A DNA stretch of 64,000 nucleotides from Symbiodinium natans. Its lineage: Eukaryota > Sar > Dinophyceae > Suessiales > Symbiodiniaceae. The stretch lies in contig CAJNDS010002724.1 in NCBI GenBank assembly GCA_905221605.1, positions 124,001 to 188,000 on the forward strand, written 5' to 3'. The notes under the pieces are model-generated. The model ran no database searches. It was not told where the DNA came from and saw nothing but the letters and a program-made list of their open reading frames with translations. Of this stretch, positions 59,471 through 64,000 are shown piece after piece (the stretch's first letter is position 1; the number at the start of each line of letters is the position of its first letter). A program made the translations under genes and the position numbers.

Positions 59471-61876
59471 TTGGCTGGGGCGACAAGTTCTTCCTTCTGC
59501 TGAAGCCTCTTTATGCAGCGGAGGCTGTCGCTGCGAAGTGATGAGTGACACTTTGACATTCAATGCCTTAATGCTCCTGTGAGCTAGTGGTCCCGTGACG
59601 TTCGGAGCAGGGTAAACCAGCTCTGCCTCTGTCGAAGAAGAAGTGCATGCTGCCAGAAAGCTGCTTGTCGTGGCTTTCTGGGCAGATTTCGCTTGCAAAA
59701 TCATTTAACGCTCGAAGCACATTGGTTTTAGCTGGTTCAGTGCCTGAGCGCACGGGTTTCCACCAGCGTTTCCGCCAACCTGGCTGCAGATCAAAAGTGC
59801 AGGGTTCCGGTTCAAGCCTAGGCGACACTTTTCGGCGTACCAGGGGTTGAAGGATAGCAGAGGTTCAGTGTGCATATTCAGACCTCTTTGCAAGGCATGG
59901 ATGCGCGCACATGTCCCAGGTGATTCAATCGCAATGTCGCAATGTCACTGTATTGAGATTGGCATCTTTCGGCTCAAGAAATGAGCTGCTCGCATTCAGC
60001 AAGCATGACGTGATCAGCAGTCGTAGGGATCCAGAAGTAGCCTAATGGCTGCTCAAATCGCAAGTCGCTCTCACGATGTTTGACAACGAGTCAAAGCGAC
60101 ACTATCTCAACCTAGATCAGACGCGTGCGTTCGCGTGTGTCAGTGGCGTTTTGCTGGAAGATGCAACTCGGGCTCTAAAGCCGCCGCAGGCACGACCCCA
60201 GCACCCATCAACAGCGGTCTCCGACATGTGCTGGACATGCGGTGGACCGTAGCGTAGTTTGGGAGGATTGCTGATGTGCGAAATCGACATCTTGCCGGGC
60301 TTGCCGGAGAGCTGCCGCTGCAGTGAGGTGGAGGCGGCAAAGGGGAAGCAACCTGCTTCGTCTCCATACGTCTCCATGAGTTCAATGCGAGCTGCGTGGC
60401 ATGCTTCTTGCCCTGTCGTACCGTCATTTTGAGAGAGTCCAGGAGCTCTTCGGCAGATTTGGCAAGGCGGGGGGGGACGCTCTCGAGGAAGATCAGGATG
60501 ACATGCGATGACATTGCGGGATTTCCCTTTTTTGCGATAGGGGGGCGGGGGCGGCGGTCCGCTATGGGTTCCTTCAATTTGTTTTGGAGGTGGACTATCT
60601 GTTCATCCCACCCCCGGCGCTTCGTCGGTCAGAGCCAAGCTTCATCAAGCCCGGAGCTCCAGAATTTGTGGAATATCAGGTTGGAGATGGTTCGGCTCTG
60701 GCCGCGTTTGCATGCTCCATACAATGTGAATGGAACAAGTAAGACAGGCCAGACAGGCCAACAGAAAATAACAGAAACCAAGAACAGCACGTCTTGCTGA
60801 TCCTTTTACGAGCACGAGGTTTTGGAACCCGGACGGGGCCACTGCGGCCTTCAAAGCGTCGAAAGAGAACCAGGTCGGAAGTGCCAACTCTTTGCCGATG
60901 CTCTCATATCAATGTGGGCTTTCATTGCAAGCGCTGCAAGCGTGTTGCCAGTGCGTCCCTTCGGGTTGCTTGGGCTCAAAGCTTCTTGTTCCGAACAGTA
61001 GCTTATCGACCAGTGACCCTCAGCACTTCGAGGCGCTCGAAAAGTCTAAGAGTCCAGCCAGAGACTTGCATCTACGTGCTCTTCAAGAACTGGCTTGTCC
61101 GACGACATCTGACTAAATCTCAGACTTGTGCTCAGGATGCAGAATGACCCCAACGCTGCACAGGGCCTGGAGTTGTCAAAGCAGGCACTTCGATGCCACT
61201 GCAAACCGTGCGAGAACTCTCACGCCCTCGCCAGGAAGGTGGGAAGGAAAACACACCACCAAGCAAGCGACGCAAAAGTGCAACCTGGTCACACTTGATG
61301 CATCTTTGCATGCTTCCGGCTTGATCACGGGACCGCACAGCGGCAAACGTAGGACGTATGAAGCAGGATGCTTGAGCCTTAAAGCCGAGGCAGACAAAGT
61401 GAAGGGAGACTGGTTTGCACGCAGCGGCTTTCCAACTTACGATGATTGTTTTTGGAATCATGGCCAAGCCTCCTCAACCTCCTTCGCATCACACAATGGC
61501 GCATTTCTTGTGAATTTCAAGGTGAGAAGGGCATTGAAATCGTGAGCCCGCGGGACTTGCAGCCGCCGCCTCCAGAGGATCGCTTGCTCCTCTAAAGCCT
61601 CGATGCCTCGGCTGTGTGCCCCAGAAGTGCTCAGAAGCTCTCAGAAAGCAAACTGGGTGAGGACATGGCCCTGGGCACCGAGATTCCTTGGTTCTCGCTG
61701 AACGACTGGCTTGGCACAACATGGGGGATGGGTTCAAGCTTGCAACTTCGGAGCTGCTCATAAGGTGAACCTTAAGTGAACAGGGAGTGCTACCCTCTTC
61801 GAGGCTGGTAATATGCCCCAACTCGAAGCGTAGTCGGCAGTGAGGCAACAGAGGTTGGGCGGTTGCACTCAGGCAC
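59471..61876. other. No gene recognised
   Basis: Frames at 60,140-60,577 (minus strand) and 60,396-60,800 overlap each other and neither is recognisable. The upstream region of the kinase gene shows no clear promoter. Confidence 0.4.
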
Positions 61877-64000
61877 ATGTTTGGCCGTAGCAGGGTACCC
61901 GGACAGGACATCGATGTTGGCAAGCGCCTTGGAGCCGGGAAGTTCGGCTCCGTCTACGTCGCTCGCTGTCGTCGCACAGGCCATCGGCAGCACACGAAGC
62001 CCCCGATTGCTGTGCAACCGGAATGTTCTCAATGCTGTCAGCATGTTGCTTCAGGCTTCATCTTTGCGCTGAAAGTGCTTGACAAGCGCCAGCTTATCAA
62101 GCATCGTGTCGAGCATCAGCTGAGGCATGTGGGTTGTGTACTGCTGCTTCAGCAGGTGACAGCTCCAACTTTCAGTAGTTTGAGAGGCGAGAAATCGAGA
62201 TCCAGTCTCATTGCCGCCATGTCAATATCCTGAGACTCTACACGTTTTTTCATGACGAGTGCCTTGGCTGCAACCTATCCCGAGCAGAGTGTCGATATGC
62301 GGGCCACAGCTGACCAGACTAGGATGCGAACACGCCGCCTGTCTGTGCCAGGAAGCGCGTCTATCTTTGTTTGGAGATGGCCCCCGGTGGGGAGCTGTAT
62401 GGACTCCTGCAGAAGCGCTGCACCTTCTCCGAGGCTCGGGTTGCCACTGAAGTCTCCCCCTGCAGCATCCTCTGCAGCGCAGGCCCGCTCGGCTTGGTAC
62501 TTCAAGCAAATGGTCGAGGCGCTGGACCTCTCTCTCTCTCTCTCTTTATTTGTCTTTCCCGCTCTCCCTCCCTCTCTCTCCCGCTCTCTCCCTGTGCACT
62601 GTTGACGCATCTGTGAAGTCCACTTGGATGCCAATCTGGACCAGGCCATCCAGTACTGCCACTCGAAGCACATTATCCATAGAGACATCAAGCCTGAGAA
62701 CATTCTCATCGGCTTGAGGGACACGCTGAAGATCGCAGACTTCGGCTGGGCTGTGCACGCGCCCACATCGAGACGCGAGACCTTCTGCGGCACTCTGGAT
62801 TATCTTCCTCCCGAAATGGTACTGCAAAAGAAGTACCATGGTGTCTTTGCCTGCACACGGTTCACAATACACAAAGAGATGCTGATCTTGAATCTCTCCA
62901 CTTGCCCATTCCTCCCTTTCAGGCAATGTTGATGTATGGGGCCTGGGTGTGCTCCTGTATGAGTTCATGGTGGGTAGGCCACCCTTCGAGGAGCGGTCCC
63001 CTAACGGACCCTAACACCCATAAACCAAACTAAGCATTCTGAAATCCCTAATCCCTAAACCCTCAACCCTAAGCCCTGGCCGACTCTTGTGCCTGGAGGA
63101 TACCACCGAGAAGGGCACCTATCGGAAGATCAAGGGCGGAGCCATTCAGTTTCCTCCGACTATGACCAAGGCTTGATGGGGAAAACATGGGATTGCCTGT
63201 CATGTCTTTGGGATGCCATTGAACAACCTTTCCCCAAATCAGCTTCTGGTAGGCCTGTTGCAGCTTCAATAGGTCTTTGCATTTTGTGTGGAAGACAGTA
63301 TTGTAAACGTTGTAAATGCTTGCGGACGCCGCCTCAGCAGCCAGGCCCCATGCGGGCTGTAGCGTGCGCATCGCAGACGAAGGAAATCCAAGTCAGATGT
63401 CTCTTATGCACGCCGTACTTCAGGAGGTAGAAGGGCTTGGCGGGCTTTGAAAGGGGTCCCAGGGGCGGGTCCACTCTCTGGGAGGGCACAGCCTGGAATC
63501 CCCGCCTCCGAGAGGGCCTACCGGAAAGGGGGGGAGGGGGGCCGCAATCTGGGGCTGCTTGTTCTAGATGAAGCGGTTTCTATGGAAGAAGATCAAGAGA
63601 AGTTCAGTGTACTATGTTTGTCTCACAGTAGCTTGTGTACATGACAGGCTTTAAGAAGCTGTCTTTGCGAACATTTTCATGACCACTCTTTGGTTTAGGG
63701 CCTTTGAGGCTCGAGGTCATGGCCGCTGTTCTCTCTTTTTCAGTGGTTTTCGCATCGTACCGCGCAGGAAGCCAAGGATCTCATTTCCAAGTTGCTGACG
63801 AAGCCGCTTATTGGCGTTTGGCACTGTCAGGGCAACTTGCAGGGTTCAACATAGAGGTGTCCTTGAGCCTTGCGACATGTAGGAATCCCAGCGACAGACT
63901 TTCACTGGATGCGGTGCTGCGTCACCCCTGGGTGTCCATCAACACGAGTGGCATCTTGGTTGCAGTGACCATGTGGAACGCAGGATTGTACAAGATCAAC
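61877..64000 (+). CDS. Aurora-type serine/threonine protein kinase, about ten exons, open at the right edge
   Basis: A mitotic-type kinase that phosphorylates proteins on Ser/Thr. Exons by motif: 1, 61,877-61,979 (possible start [26 protein letters not shown], glycine loop); 2, 62,055-62,124 (FALKVL with the ATP lysine); 3, 62,187-62,258 ([18 protein letters not shown]); 4, 62,352-62,433 ([17 protein letters not shown] hinge); 5, 62,483 to about 62,528 ([12 protein letters not shown]); 6, about 62,654-62,840 ([36 protein letters not shown]); 7, 62,923-62,990 ([20 protein letters not shown]); 8, 63,099 to about 63,170; 9, 63,744-63,802 ([12 protein letters not shown]); 10, from 63,883 ([17 protein letters not shown]). 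DFGWAVHAP with SRR and [11 protein letters not shown] is the Aurora signature. Catalytic Lys, Asp and DFG are all kept. Introns are 49-108 bp except the eighth, of about 570 bp. Joins around exons 5/6 and 8/9 are uncertain. Confidence 0.9.
61980..62054 (+). other. Kinase intron 1, GC-AG
   Basis: 75 bp, ACAG|GCCATC ... TTCAG|GC. This join gives the uninterrupted kinase sequence [18 protein letters not shown]. Confidence 0.8.
62125..62186 (+). other. Kinase intron 2, GC-AG
   Basis: 62 bp, TGAG|GCATGT ... GAGAG|GCG, joining VEHQLR to REIEIQ. Confidence 0.8.
62259..62351 (+). other. Kinase intron 3, GT-AG
   Basis: 93 bp, ACGA|GTGCCT ... GCCAG|GAAG, joining FFHDE to KRVYLCLE. Confidence 0.75.
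62434..62482 (+). other. Kinase intron 4, GC-AG
   Basis: 49 bp, CGAG|GCTCGG ... GCAG|GCC, joining TFSE to ARSAWYFKQ. Confidence 0.75.
62529..62653 (+). other. Kinase intron 5, boundaries uncertain, contains (CT)n
   Basis: Pyrimidine-rich (CT)n and CCCTCTCTCT stretch between MVEALD and [18 protein letters not shown] occurs at both edges, so the exact junction is ambiguous and no standard donor fits. Confidence 0.6.
62841..62922 (+). other. Kinase intron 6, GT-AG
   Basis: 82 bp, CATG|GTGTCT ... TTTCAG|GC, joining KKYHG to NVDVWG, with a clear polypyrimidine tract. Confidence 0.85.
62991..63098 (+). other. Kinase intron 7, GA-AG, with telomere-like repeats
   Basis: 108 bp, CGAG|GAGCGG ... GGAG|GAT. 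It contains degenerate CCCTAAC/CCCTAAA copies at about 63,000-63,078. The join gives [16 protein letters not shown]. Confidence 0.65.
63171..63743 (+). other. Kinase intron 8, long, donor uncertain
   Basis: Ends CTTTTTCAG|TGG with a good polypyrimidine tract. The donor is best placed at CAAG|GCTTGA to keep the frame, but this was not confirmed. It contains a G-rich spot at about 63,529-63,541. Confidence 0.55.
63803..63882 (+). other. Kinase intron 9, GC-AG
   Basis: 80 bp, CGAA|GCCGCT ... TGTAG|GAATCC, joining SKLLTK to NPSDRLSL. Confidence 0.8.

Noticed and set aside
1-64000. Dinoflagellate spliced-leader sequence, tRNA, rRNA or snRNA genes
   Set aside because: None was noticed by eye, but short RNA genes are easy to miss without a covariance-model search, so absence is not established.

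Overview
The window looks like nuclear DNA of a dinoflagellate, probably from the Symbiodiniaceae or a close relative. This is inferred from four things. A multi-exon Aurora-type kinase gene has short introns whose best-fitting donors are mostly GC (one GA), flanked by AG|G. There are scattered (CCCTAAA)n/(TTTAGGG)n tracts. Long stretches have few genes and many simple repeats. One large retrotransposon carries a cytosine-5 DNA methyltransferase, a combination known from dinoflagellates. There is no bacterial gene organisation, and most short open frames here are not genes.

Layout. Positions 1-18,700 are mostly non-coding: simple repeats, a short foldback hairpin at 606-695, telomere-like tracts, and a few open stretches that could be exons of unidentified genes. 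Positions 18,700-24,300 form an AT-rich island of small repeats. A 3.46-kb LTR element (19,603-23,061) sits inside it. Its two 148-bp LTRs appear identical, it is flanked by a 4-bp target duplication, and it encodes a Gag/zinc-knuckle/protease-like protein but no reverse transcriptase or integrase. Positions 25,000-26,700 hold extreme poly-G tracts and a duplicated module next to them. Positions 34,900-37,860 are a 267/268-bp satellite with nine full units.

Positions 45,372-55,964 are one retroelement of about 10.6 kb, with ORF1 (N-terminal CxxC pairs), ORF2 (CCCH zinc finger), a complete C5 cytosine methyltransferase, and a reverse transcriptase-RNase H reached by a -1 frame change. Its ends form split direct repeats, A1-ORFs-(B-A)x11-B, the arrangement of Ngaro/PAT-type DIRS-order elements with the right-hand repeat greatly amplified. 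No tyrosine recombinase was seen.

Positions 55,965-64,000 hold possible exons, an interstitial telomeric array (58,318-58,671), the C-terminal exons of a GNAT acetyltransferase-like gene (about 58,982-59,470) and an Aurora kinase gene (61,877 to the right edge).

Main limits: exon joins were worked out by eye from conserved protein motifs, without RNA data. Repeat copy numbers depend on the assembly. Most of the first 45 kb cannot be assigned a function.
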